A stretch of 5,920 nt of DNA from Saprospiraceae bacterium. Lineage in GTDB: Bacteria; Bacteroidota; Bacteroidia; Chitinophagales; Saprospiraceae. This document shows positions 1-5,137 of this stretch, piece by piece (the first letter of the stretch is position 1; every line of letters starts with the position of its first letter). Location: positions 1 through 5,920 of the forward strand of contig SKYC01000385.1 of assembly GCA_007128085.1 (NCBI GenBank), in the 5' to 3' direction. Below the pieces are notes generated by a model. That model was not told the origin of the DNA and did not search any database. It was given only the letters and a program-made list of their open reading frames with translations. The translations under genes and the position numbers were made by a program.

Positions 1-150
1 ATAGTAGAACCCAAAATTGGACTCTGTGCAACGCGCCACCGACCCTTCCTTCCAGCTCACCCGTTCCGGTTCATTCGTTTCGATGCCACGTATGGGCATC
101 GACCTTGCAGGACCACTCATTAATTCCAGGCATAAGCATAAGACGTTCAT
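1..150 (-). other. unassigned open frame at window edge, next to the IS end
   Basis: On the minus strand a frame is open from an ATG at 148-150 to the window edge (50 codons, no stop). A second in-frame ATG lies at 118-120. I do not recognise the translation; it includes RGIETNEPERVSWKEGS. The DNA is visibly more GC-rich than the genes that follow. It lies on the interior side of the IS21-like terminal repeats at 152-195, so it may be non-coding or residual insertion-element DNA and not a real gene. Other frames on both strands are also open over much of this stretch, so openness alone is weak evidence. An 8-bp stem with a 7-nt loop sits inside it at 80-102. Confidence 0.15.
80..102. other. 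small stem-loop
   Basis: TCGATGCC (80-87) and GGCATCGA (95-102) are perfect inverse copies separated by 7 nt. No T-tract follows on either strand, so a terminator is unlikely. It may belong to the insertion-element remnant. Role unknown. Confidence 0.3.
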
Positions 151-151
151 A

Positions 152-195
152 TTCCGGAGGCCATTGTGCCACCTTTTCCGGTGATGGTGTGCCAC
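152..195 (-). mobile_element. IS21-family terminal repeat remnant
   Basis: Two direct repeats lie side by side. On the plus strand both have the form TTCCGG-N6/7-TGTGCCAC: 152-172 and 176-195, period about 23-24 bp. Read on the minus strand they are GTGGCACA-N-CCGGAA units. Multiple subterminal repeats of this type are characteristic of IS21-family (istA/istB) element ends, which bind the IstA transposase. The GTGGCAC side is normally outermost, so the tip would be near position 200 and the body would lie to the left, beyond the window. No istA or istB reading frame is visible here, so this is an end only, possibly a solo relic. The family call rests on remembered repeat structure. Confidence 0.5.
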
Positions 196-204
196 TTTCT
201 CTAA

Positions 205-281
205 ATGAAAATCAATGCATGCCAGCACTTCAGGCGCATCTCAACCCCTAAACCCCTCCCAAACCTACAAATCTCCGATAA
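205..281. other. intergenic stretch with no identifiable feature
   Basis: Between the IS21-like end and the small open frame starting near 282 I see no gene, repeat or RNA. The stretch is locally C-rich on the plus strand around 241-262. Together with the flanking remnants it forms a gene-poor leader of about 390 bp before the first real coding sequence. Confidence 0.4.
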
Positions 282-398
282 AATACTGAAAAATCAATTG
301 AGTTTGATGAAAAATATATAGATTTGGGTATCAATAACTTTACCGATTTAGCGGCAATACGCGCAACAGGGCGTGGAAGGTGGAAAAATAAAACATGA
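282..398 (+). pseudogene. possible 3' remnant of an unknown gene
   Basis: A plus-strand frame is open from just after a TAA at 279-281 to a TGA at 396-398. It has no ATG and gives about 38 residues ending LAAIRATGRGRWKNKT. The stop overlaps the ATG of the next gene as ATGA, as seen in coupled operons. A 38-codon open frame can easily arise by chance, and this one also contains the promoter-like motif at 298-326. If real, it is the C-terminal tail of a truncated gene whose 5' part was lost at the IS junction. The Gly/Arg/Trp-rich end loosely recalls some transposase tails, but I cannot assign a family. Confidence 0.2.
298..326 (+). promoter_or_regulatory. candidate Bacteroidota sigma-A promoter
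   Basis: TTG at 298-300 is followed after 18 bp by TAGATTTG at 319-326. This fits the flavobacterial promoter form TTG-N17-23-TAnnTTTG. Transcription would begin near 333, about 60 nt ahead of the lipoprotein gene ATG at 395. It is the only such match I found upstream of that gene. A promoter here could also read through into the second lipoprotein gene, whose short leader shows none. Confidence 0.4.
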
Positions 399-1540
399 AT
401 AAGCTTTTCATAATTGTAGGACTGACTTTTTTTATTTCTTGTAAAACTCAACAAATAAATGAAAATATAAGAGGAGTATGGATTTTTGAAAGTGAGGTAA
501 ATGATTTGTACCTAAATGACACTTCTCAGTTCTTTGTTCATCAGTATCCAATTATTTATGATTTTAAAGAAGATGGGGATTTAGTATTTAAAAATTACCC
601 TAAGAAGGACACCATATATAGTTGGCTTCAAAAAACAGATACCATATTGACAATTAATGGTTTAGATTATACTATTCATTCATTGAATCAGGACAGCATA
701 ACACTAATTGACTATAATAGAGCTGACACTTATTGGCTTACATTTAAAAGACCTAAGGAGATCTTCATTGACTACAGTAAAACTGAAATTGAAAAAATAT
801 TACTTTCTAATATTTGGTCTACTGACGACACATTAAGTCGTAAATGGGCAACTCGATTCGAATATTTTCCTAACAACATAATGATTTACCGTTACAGGAT
901 TTTCGACATAAATCTAAATGACAGTGCTGATAATCTTCAACTTGAGAGATGGGGTGTAGCCGAATACAAGGATTATTATTTTATAATCAATTATACTGAC
1001 ATGTATGGCAATGGTAACTTTGAAAGCATTAATCAAATAATAGATATTAATCCAAACTCATATACTATATCAGATTCAAATGTTAATGATAAAAAAGCAG
1101 GGTTTCATTCAATAATGGAGGGAGTAAATAATGAACAGGAGCTTAAAAAGATAAAAGGGAAATGGATAAGTTACAACTCAGAAAATAGAACCTACGGCAA
1201 ATATATTCCTGAACAAAAAATTGAATATGGAAGAGTAGGACTGTTTCAAGGGGACTTACATATGACATTCAAAGAAAAAACAATATCCTTAAAAATTGAC
1301 GCTTTGGAGCCAATGATATATCATGATTGGCAATTAAGTAGGGACGGCAAAACCTTGCTCCTTGAATATCACTTTGACGGCTCAGAAAGTGGAGGGATAC
1401 AGTTCGAATATGCTACCATATTGGAATTAAATGATACTAAATTAAAAATAAGGCTATTTAACAATAGATATTATACAGGTAAGGAAAAACCAAACCAATA
1501 TATTCTTAACTTGATACAAGAATTTGAGCGAGTTGAATAA
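395..1540 (+). CDS. lipoprotein with three lipocalin-like modules, hypothetical
   Basis: This 381-residue protein is not assigned to a named family. Residues 1-15 form a lipoprotein signal peptide ending in F-I-S-C, so Cys16 is the predicted lipidated residue. The mature protein would be anchored in the periplasm or at the cell surface. The body is hydrophilic, Asn/Asp/Tyr-rich and predicted to be mostly beta. Three segments each begin with a Gly/Asn-x-Trp signature, at W29 (RGVW), W141 (SNIW) and W257 (KGKW), and continue as short alternating strands. This resembles the G-x-W start of the lipocalin-like domains common in Bacteroidota lipoproteins. The DNA is clearly more AT-rich than the genes to the right. 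It sits just left of an attC-like palindrome and looks like a mobile cassette gene. The ATG at 395 is chosen because the signal peptide begins there. The lipoprotein call is strong; the triple-module reading is inference. Confidence 0.85.
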   Translation: MNKLFIIVGLTFFISCKTQQINENIRGVWIFESEVNDLYLNDTSQFFVHQYPIIYDFKEDGDLVFKNYPKKDTIYSWLQKTDTILTINGLDYTIHSLNQDSITLIDYNRADTYWLTFKRPKEIFIDYSKTEIEKILLSNIWSTDDTLSRKWATRFEYFPNNIMIYRYRIFDINLNDSADNLQLERWGVAEYKDYYFIINYTDMYGNGNFESINQIIDINPNSYTISDSNVNDKKAGFHSIMEGVNNEQELKKIKGKWISYNSENRTYGKYIPEQKIEYGRVGLFQGDLHMTFKEKTISLKIDALEPMIYHDWQLSRDGKTLLLEYHFDGSESGGIQFEYATILELNDTKLKIRLFNNRYYTGKEKPNQYILNLIQEFERVE

Positions 1541-1550
1541 AGTAAACTAA

Positions 1551-1680
1551 ACCCAACATTGGCTAAAATCAAGCGGGCAAAATGTGCTAAATTAAAAATC
1601 CCTATATTTAACAAACTTAGATGCAGGCTGACAGGAATGCGATTTTTAATGCCCGCCAGCTTTTAGCCTAATCGTTGTAC
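1551..1680 (+). repeat. attC-like integron recombination site
   Basis: A 130-bp imperfect palindrome fills the gap between the two lipoprotein genes. The left end ACCCAAC (1551-1557) matches the R'' consensus RYYYAAC. The right end GTTGTAC (1674-1680) matches the R' consensus GTTRRRY at all but one position. Inside, GGCTAAAA (1561-1568) pairs with TTTTAGCC (1661-1668) as L''/L'-like boxes. GCGGGC (1573-1578) pairs with GCCCGC (1651-1656). ATTAAAAATC (1591-1600) pairs perfectly with GATTTTTAAT (1641-1650). The two R/L spacers differ in length (3 versus 5 nt), giving the unpaired bases typical of attC. Length is within the known attC range (about 57-141 bp). The site starts 10 bp after one stop codon and ends 8 bp before the next ATG, as in cassette arrays. 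No integrase gene is seen. A Bacteroidota palindromic repeat unrelated to integrons is the main alternative. Confidence 0.6.
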
Positions 1681-1682
1681 AG
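1674..1682 (+). repeat. left cassette border (core site), inverse of 2168-2176
   Basis: GTTGTACAG here is the exact 9-bp inverse of CTGTACAAC at 2168-2176. In integron cassettes the first bases (TTRRRY) are complementary to the R'' box of that same cassette's attC, because both ends come from one circular molecule. The pair fits that rule. Confidence 0.5.
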
Positions 1683-1688
1683 CATAAT

Positions 1689-2165
1689 ATGAAAATTAGC
1701 ACATACATATCATTAGTCGGTTGCCTTGTACTTCTAATTGGTTGTAAGACAACATACAATATGAAGTCTGAAAACAAAAACTATGAGAAATCTGAAAAAT
1801 TATTTGATAGTTATTTCAATGAAAACAGGAATGCTTTTTTATACTCAGTTGGAACAATAGGACCAAAATATGTATGGACTTATGATGATCAAAAGATTAC
1901 CTTAACTACCATTGATATCTCCGGTAAAAAAAAAGAAAAACAACTAGATAATATCCAAGATTGGACTGGAAAAAGTAAAACTACTTTCAATGAAATTGAT
2001 TGTCCAATGGTATTAGATGGAGATGTTTTAAAAATAAAATTCAAGAATAATAAAGGAGATTTGTTTGACCAATCCTTAATTTATGAATTTGAATGTTTAG
2101 AAAGCAAAAATCAGGAAGTCATTAAAAATACAATAACAGGAATGAAGATTTTAAAAATAAAATAA
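1689..2165 (+). CDS. small lipoprotein in a cassette-like unit, hypothetical
   Basis: This 158-residue protein is not recognised. The first 18 residues are a lipoprotein signal peptide with a clear lipobox, L16-I17-G18-C19, so the mature protein is tethered to a membrane through Cys19. The rest is Lys/Asn/Asp-rich with alternating short strands (for example YVWTYDD and KITLTTI) and no evident catalytic motif. Two further cysteines occur, in the DCPM and FECL segments. The gene begins only 8 bp after the attC-like site and has no Shine-Dalgarno sequence, so it probably depends on upstream transcription. GTTGTACAG at 1674-1682 and CTGTACAAC at 2168-2176 flank it as exact inverses, marking both cassette borders. 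Base composition is very AT-rich, like its left neighbour and unlike the right half. It could be an effector, an immunity protein or another accessory lipoprotein; nothing in the sequence decides this. Confidence 0.8.
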   Translation: MKISTYISLVGCLVLLIGCKTTYNMKSENKNYEKSEKLFDSYFNENRNAFLYSVGTIGPKYVWTYDDQKITLTTIDISGKKKEKQLDNIQDWTGKSKTTFNEIDCPMVLDGDVLKIKFKNNKGDLFDQSLIYEFECLESKNQEVIKNTITGMKILKIK

Positions 2166-2167
2166 CA

Positions 2168-2176
2168 CTGTACAAC
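2168..2176 (+). repeat. right cassette border, truncated attC R'' box
   Basis: CTGTACAAC includes the R''-like GTACAAC and lies 2 bp after the lipoprotein stop codon. The rest of an attC palindrome does not follow. Instead the sequence enters a KilA-N-family reading frame within a few bases, so the site appears cut off after its first box. This marks the junction between cassette DNA and the restriction-modification scar. Confidence 0.45.
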
Positions 2177-2178
2177 CG

Positions 2179-2448
2179 TTTCCCACAGAGTTGGCTCATA
2201 GTAAAACCGCTAAACAATGGCGTGATAAAAACCCTGACAAAAAAGGAAACATGAGAGATTATGCCAATGCATCACAACTGATTTGCCTGGCCAATTTAGA
2301 AAACCTAAATGCTGTTTTTATCAGTGACGGCCTAGAACAAAGCGAGCGTTTAGCGAAGCTCAACCAAATCGCCATCAGCCAAATGAGCATCCTGCTGCAA
2401 ACCCATACGCCATTGTTAAACCCTAAAAATACAAGTGATGGGCTTTAA
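2179..2448 (+). pseudogene. C-terminal fragment of a KilA-N-domain protein gene
   Basis: The frame encodes about 89 residues, including KTAKQWRDKNPDKKGNMRDY and, further on, LANLENLNAVFI and SERLAKLNQIAISQM. This is the conserved C-terminal half of the KilA-N-domain proteins of Bacteroidota and their phages, normally about 250-280 residues. The N-terminal KilA-N DNA-binding domain is missing. An in-frame TAA at 2158-2160 and cassette DNA lie directly upstream, so the 5' two thirds have been deleted or replaced. No ATG opens the fragment, and the in-frame TTG at 2191 lies inside conserved sequence, so it is not a credible native start. It overlaps the hsdS fragment by about 11 bp, the spacing of an intact operon. 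KilA-N proteins of this type are known as accessory genes in type I restriction-modification operons. Confidence 0.7.
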
Positions 2449-2683
2449 ACGTTTGGTCGATTACATACCATTGGTTGACAACCGTAACAAGGGTTTGAAG
2501 GTTACAGATCTCTTGGGCATTAACATTACCAAAAACTTTATGCCTTTAGTTGCCAATGTTTTAGGTACTGATTTGTCCAAATATAAAGTTGGAAAACGCA
2601 CCGCTAATGCGCCAGCAATTGCTAATCTATCCAATCATTCCCCAATCGCTTCACTCCTTCCCCCGGCCAGCCCGATACTTTGA
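2438..2683 (+). pseudogene. hsdS: N-terminal fragment of type I restriction specificity subunit HsdS
   Basis: Starting at ATG 2438 (a GTG sits one codon earlier), the frame reads MGFKRLVDYIPLVDNRNKGL, then LLGINITKNFMP, ANVLGTDLSKYKV. This is the start of the first target-recognition domain of an HsdS subunit of a type I restriction-modification enzyme. Intact HsdS proteins have about 400 residues with two recognition domains. Here similarity stops after about 51 codons, near 2590. The remaining frame to the TGA at 2681-2683 is low-complexity, out of family, and runs into the 3' end of the convergent permease gene. The fragment cannot specify DNA recognition. Its start overlaps the KilA-N fragment, so the two preserve a piece of one operon. 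I infer that hsdM and hsdR once lay nearby; they are absent from the window. Confidence 0.7.
2593..2611 (-). terminator. weak terminator candidate for the permease gene
   Basis: Read on the minus strand, CGCA and TGCG form a 4-bp stem around a 7-nt loop (2597-2611), followed by TTTT. It lies 40 bp past the permease stop codon. It also falls just beyond where hsdS similarity ends, so it may mark the return to backbone DNA. The stem is short, so confidence is low. Confidence 0.25.
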
Positions 2684-3787
2684 TAACCGCGTTTTCAATT
2701 TCTTGTACCCTTTTTCAAGGAAGTTGTCTTTGGGGTTTCTCGTGACATAATTGGACTTGCCGATCAGCAAAGCAATGGGTTTGAGGCCTTCGTGCTCTGC
2801 ACAGAACACCTTAAACATCGCGGCAAAGGGCAAAAATAAAATCATGCCGGCCACTCCCCAAACCGAAGCTCCGATGATGATGCTTAAAATGGAGGTAAAA
2901 GCGTTTACCTTTAAATTTCCCCCTACAATTTTTGGGCTCAGAAAATTGCTTTCAATGAACTGAACGAACCAGAAAAATATGGCTATGGTGATGGGCATCC
3001 CAATAGAATCGTAGGTTACAAAGGAATACAATATGGGAATCGAAGCTCCGATAATGGTGCCGGCATAGGGAATGAGTGCCAGTAATCCGGCCAAAAAACC
3101 AAAAAAGAAGGGATTGTCAATGCCAATTAACCAGAGCCCGATGCTGTTTACCAATCCCAGAATCAGCATAATGATCATCATCCCAAAAAGGTATTGCTGT
3201 CCTACCTGCTGAATGGATTTAAACATCTCGAAGGCCTTTTCTCTTTTTTCCGGGGGGTAGAAATTGACAAAAGCCCGTACCAGCCCTTTTCTGTAAATGA
3301 GTATCAGAAAGGTGAATACGATGGAAGTCAACAGACCGAAAATGGTATTGGCGGTACTACTGAAAGTCTGGCCGATCAATGCTGAGGCCGACTCGTTTAA
3401 CCAGTCTTTTAACCTCTCAAATAATTCCCCTTTTTCCAAATCCGGTACGATCCCCATGTTTTGATTGATGTGGAATGTGACATCCGCAAAAACACTGAGT
3501 ATTTTTTCTTTAAAATCACTTAAGTTTTCAGAGAGTTGAATGATTTGATTGGAGAATAAGAAAATCCCTCCGGCGATGATCAGCAATAAACCCAAAATAG
3601 ATAAAAGGGCCGAACCCGTGATATTTGCACCCCAGGATTCCAATTTCAGGGCTACGGGAAAGAGTATAAACGATATCAACAGGGCAAAGGCGATGGGAAT
3701 GAGCACTACCTTACCGATAATTAAAATAGCAAATAAGCCGATGATGGTGGCGATGATGTAAAATACTCTTCGAATAGACAACTGCAT
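2651..3787 (-). CDS. AI-2E/PerM-family membrane permease
   Basis: This 378-residue inner-membrane protein belongs to the AI-2E transporter (PerM/TqsA/YdiK) superfamily. Members export autoinducer-2 or act as Na+/H+ antiporters or other exporters; the substrate here cannot be read from sequence. Hydrophobic segments lie near residues 8-26, 28-48, 58-80, 146-166, 202-222, 228-252, 264-280 and 296-328. The soluble loop at about 81-145 is the usual extramembrane region. Family hallmarks are visible: GLLALIPYAGTIIGASIP near 234-251, ESNFLSPKIVGG near 279-290, and the small-residue helix GASVWGVAGMILFLPFAAM near 306-324. Length is normal for the family. The C-terminal tail is basic (KKLKTRLSKYRAGRGK), suggesting it is cytoplasmic. 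The ATG at 3785-3787 opens directly into the first membrane segment. Its 3' end converges on, and slightly overlaps, the degraded hsdS frame. Confidence 0.92.
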   Translation of the reverse strand: MQLSIRRVFYIIATIIGLFAILIIGKVVLIPIAFALLISFILFPVALKLESWGANITGSALLSILGLLLIIAGGIFLFSNQIIQLSENLSDFKEKILSVFADVTFHINQNMGIVPDLEKGELFERLKDWLNESASALIGQTFSSTANTIFGLLTSIVFTFLILIYRKGLVRAFVNFYPPEKREKAFEMFKSIQQVGQQYLFGMMIIMLILGLVNSIGLWLIGIDNPFFFGFLAGLLALIPYAGTIIGASIPILYSFVTYDSIGMPITIAIFFWFVQFIESNFLSPKIVGGNLKVNAFTSILSIIIGASVWGVAGMILFLPFAAMFKVFCAEHEGLKPIALLIGKSNYVTRNPKDNFLEKGYKKLKTRLSKYRAGRGKE

Positions 3788-3950
3788 ATTCCGTCAATTT
3801 TAAAAACACATTCATAAAACCGGCCCGGTAGATATGTTTGCTGTATTTATCCCGGATTCTTTATACGCACTGAGAAATCGGTAGCCAACGACTCAAGTCT
3901 TCAGGTGAATAAATCGGGAAGGTCAAACCGATGTAAGCCATATTGGGCCG
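3788..3950. other. intergenic leader upstream of the permease gene
   Basis: This gap between the permease start and the upstream lipoprotein gene holds no convincing coding frame. The minus strand should carry the permease promoter, but I find no clean TTG/TAnnTTTG pair there. Confidence 0.4.
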
Positions 3951-3976
3951 AAAAAAAAGCACTGAAAACAGGCCTT
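3951..3976 (-). terminator. candidate terminator after the NTF2-like lipoprotein gene
   Basis: On the minus strand AAGGCCTG-TTTT-CAGTGCTT forms an imperfect hairpin (six pairs with two central mismatches), followed directly by an uninterrupted run of eight T (3951-3958). It overlaps the TAA stop. The long T-tract is the stronger part of the evidence; the stem is weak. Confidence 0.35.
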
Positions 3977-4643
3977 ATATTGTTTTTGATAATCCTAAAG
4001 GCACAAATGGCATGGATGACTTATGGACGATGATTCTCAGTTTTTCACCCTCTCCCTTTTTGAAAACCCAGGTTTTATCTACCATGACTTCCACACCGTC
4101 TTTTCCGGTCACCCAAACATTGCCCATGGTAATGGCCACAGAACCGTATATTTGTATGCCTTCGGTGTTTCCACCCACATTCGCATATCTCGCTTTCACC
4201 CAGGGCGCCAAAGCAAAACCTTTGTCATTGGGATAGTTGGGGTCACCGCCTATAAAATATGACAATGCACCCGCTTTATCGTTTCTGAATGTTTGATCGC
4301 CATGAGCGAGGGTGGGTTTGAAAAAGACTTTTCCATATTCGTAATTATAGGCCTCTGACAGCACTTGTTTGGCAAATCCCCTATAGTCACCACCTGCTGC
4401 TTTAATTTGTCCAATTTTTACCAATGCATCGCACCAGGCTTGTTGGGCAGCATTGACCTCTTCATAGGTAATAATTTCCCGTGCTCCCTCTACCACATAC
4501 TCCAAATCCAGTTCATCAATTACTTTTTGAACCTCGTCATTCGGTTGAGTTGCGCGCTTTTTAAGCTTCCTTGAATTTGGATTACAAGAAGTCCATATTA
4601 AACCCACTGCTGACAAAAATAAAATTATTTTTTTATTATTCAT
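3975..4643 (-). CDS. probable lipoprotein, NTF2/SnoaL-like family
   Basis: This 222-residue protein starts with a hydrophobic signal (residues 5-17) ending W-T-S-C, so Cys20 is the likely lipidation site, although Trp at -3 is unusual in a lipobox. The rest resembles a widespread NTF2-like group. Recognisable blocks are AQQAWCDALVKIGQI (helix), GGDYRGFAKQVLSEAYNYEY, KVFFKPTLA, GALSYFIGGDPNYPNDKGFA, and the C-terminal RIIVHKSSMPFVP. Members are often labelled phosphoribosyl-AMP cyclohydrolase in databases, but the histidine-biosynthesis enzyme signature is not present, so that name should not be transferred. Such proteins are secreted cone-shaped domains that may bind a small ligand; no reaction is known to me. 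The ATG at 4641-4643 follows an A-rich leader (GAAGAA). The gene stands alone, with about 190 bp upstream and downstream, and is probably monocistronic. Confidence 0.8.
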   Translation of the reverse strand: MNNKKIILFLSAVGLIWTSCNPNSRKLKKRATQPNDEVQKVIDELDLEYVVEGAREIITYEEVNAAQQAWCDALVKIGQIKAAGGDYRGFAKQVLSEAYNYEYGKVFFKPTLAHGDQTFRNDKAGALSYFIGGDPNYPNDKGFALAPWVKARYANVGGNTEGIQIYGSVAITMGNVWVTGKDGVEVMVDKTWVFKKGEGEKLRIIVHKSSMPFVPLGLSKTI

Positions 4644-4751
4644 TTCTTCACTGCTTATTTTTTTTTGCCTACTTTTTGAAACGGTGTTCGGCGGGTCCGT
4701 TTTTTCCGGATTATTTTTTTCCTTTTGTAAAAATGGTCATTTAGGGTATGC
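4644..4751. other. upstream region of the NTF2-like gene
   Basis: This AT-rich region (minus-strand leader) has long A/T homopolymers at 4659-4668 and 4705-4722. No coding frame is credible. A promoter for the minus-strand lipoprotein gene is expected here, but I see no consensus TAnnTTTG element. Confidence 0.35.
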
Positions 4752-4778
4752 AGCTAAAAAAAGTGGGGCTTTTCAGCT
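4752..4778 (-). terminator. candidate terminator downstream of the cupin gene
   Basis: On the minus strand AGCTGAAAAG-CCCCA-CTTTT pairs as a 5-bp AAAAG/CTTTT stem, extended through a bulge by AGCT/AGCT. A seven-T run forms its 3' side. A second small hairpin, CAATCC/GGATTG at 4784-4802, lies just upstream in the transcript. Together they would separate the 203-aa/cupin unit from the lipoprotein gene. The stems are weak, so the call is tentative. Confidence 0.35.
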
Positions 4779-4837
4779 TGCCTCAATCCGGAGGAGGGAT
4801 TGCCCGGTGATTTCTAAACTGCTGTTGATGGTCGTTT

Positions 4838-5137
4838 TTATTCACCTTGCGACAATATGCAGAGACTGTCCTCCATGGCTTCGACAGAGTGCATTATTTC
4901 CGTCGGTATTTCCACTTCATCGTATTGCTTAAGTTCCACTGCTTTATTCTCTTCTTTGAAAATAACCGCCCCTTCCAATACGGTTAATTTTGATTGAACG
5001 CGAGCCTTGTGTTCTTTTAAAATCATTCCTTTTCTGAACCCCAAAATGAGAACTTTGAATGCCGCTCCATGGTGGAGTGACTTTACCACCGGATGATCAG
5101 ATACTTTCAGTTCCTCCTTTATTTTTTTAATGGTCAT
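4838..5137 (-). CDS. small single-domain cupin protein
   Basis: This 99-residue protein folds, by sequence pattern, as one conserved beta-barrel cupin. The core runs GMILKEHKARVQSKLTVLEG (residues 37-56), then a strand pair with Y72-D73, then EIPTEIMHSVEA (76-87). The first cupin motif keeps G37, H43 and G56, but the usual second histidine is Ala45 and the usual glutamate is absent. The second motif keeps P78 and H83. Metal binding is therefore doubtful, and a sensor or ligand-binding role is as likely as catalysis. I choose ATG 5135-5137 and not the longer frame from 5176. The shorter start overlaps the upstream stop as ATGA, while the 13 extra residues would be translated from the upstream CDS in another frame. 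The ATGA overlap implies translational coupling to the 203-aa gene. Confidence 0.85.
   Translation of the reverse strand: MTIKKIKEELKVSDHPVVKSLHHGAAFKVLILGFRKGMILKEHKARVQSKLTVLEGAVIFKEENKAVELKQYDEVEIPTEIMHSVEAMEDSLCILSQGE

Noticed and set aside
1..150. Group II intron end or maturase fragment
   Set aside because: The GC-rich DNA and the hairpin at 80-102 suggested it, but no domain V sequence or maturase motif can be found.
248..454. 68-residue minus-strand frame
   Set aside because: It overlaps the start and signal peptide of the 381-aa lipoprotein gene and its translation resembles no family; a shadow frame.
2191..2448. An intact small gene of 85 residues starting at TTG 2191
   Set aside because: The family sequence continues upstream of the TTG without a start, and the N-terminal domain typical of the family is missing, so it is a fragment of a larger gene.
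3833..3840. TATGTTTG, a match to the TAnnTTTG promoter element on the plus strand
   Set aside because: No TTG element lies at the right distance upstream and no plus-strand gene follows, so it is probably chance.
3943..4262. Plus-strand frames opposite the NTF2-like gene
   Set aside because: They are antisense to a well-supported gene and show no domain signature. The same applies to the plus-strand frames at 2751-2963, 3194-3385, 3549-3761, 4365-4574, 4684-4932 and 5436-5645.
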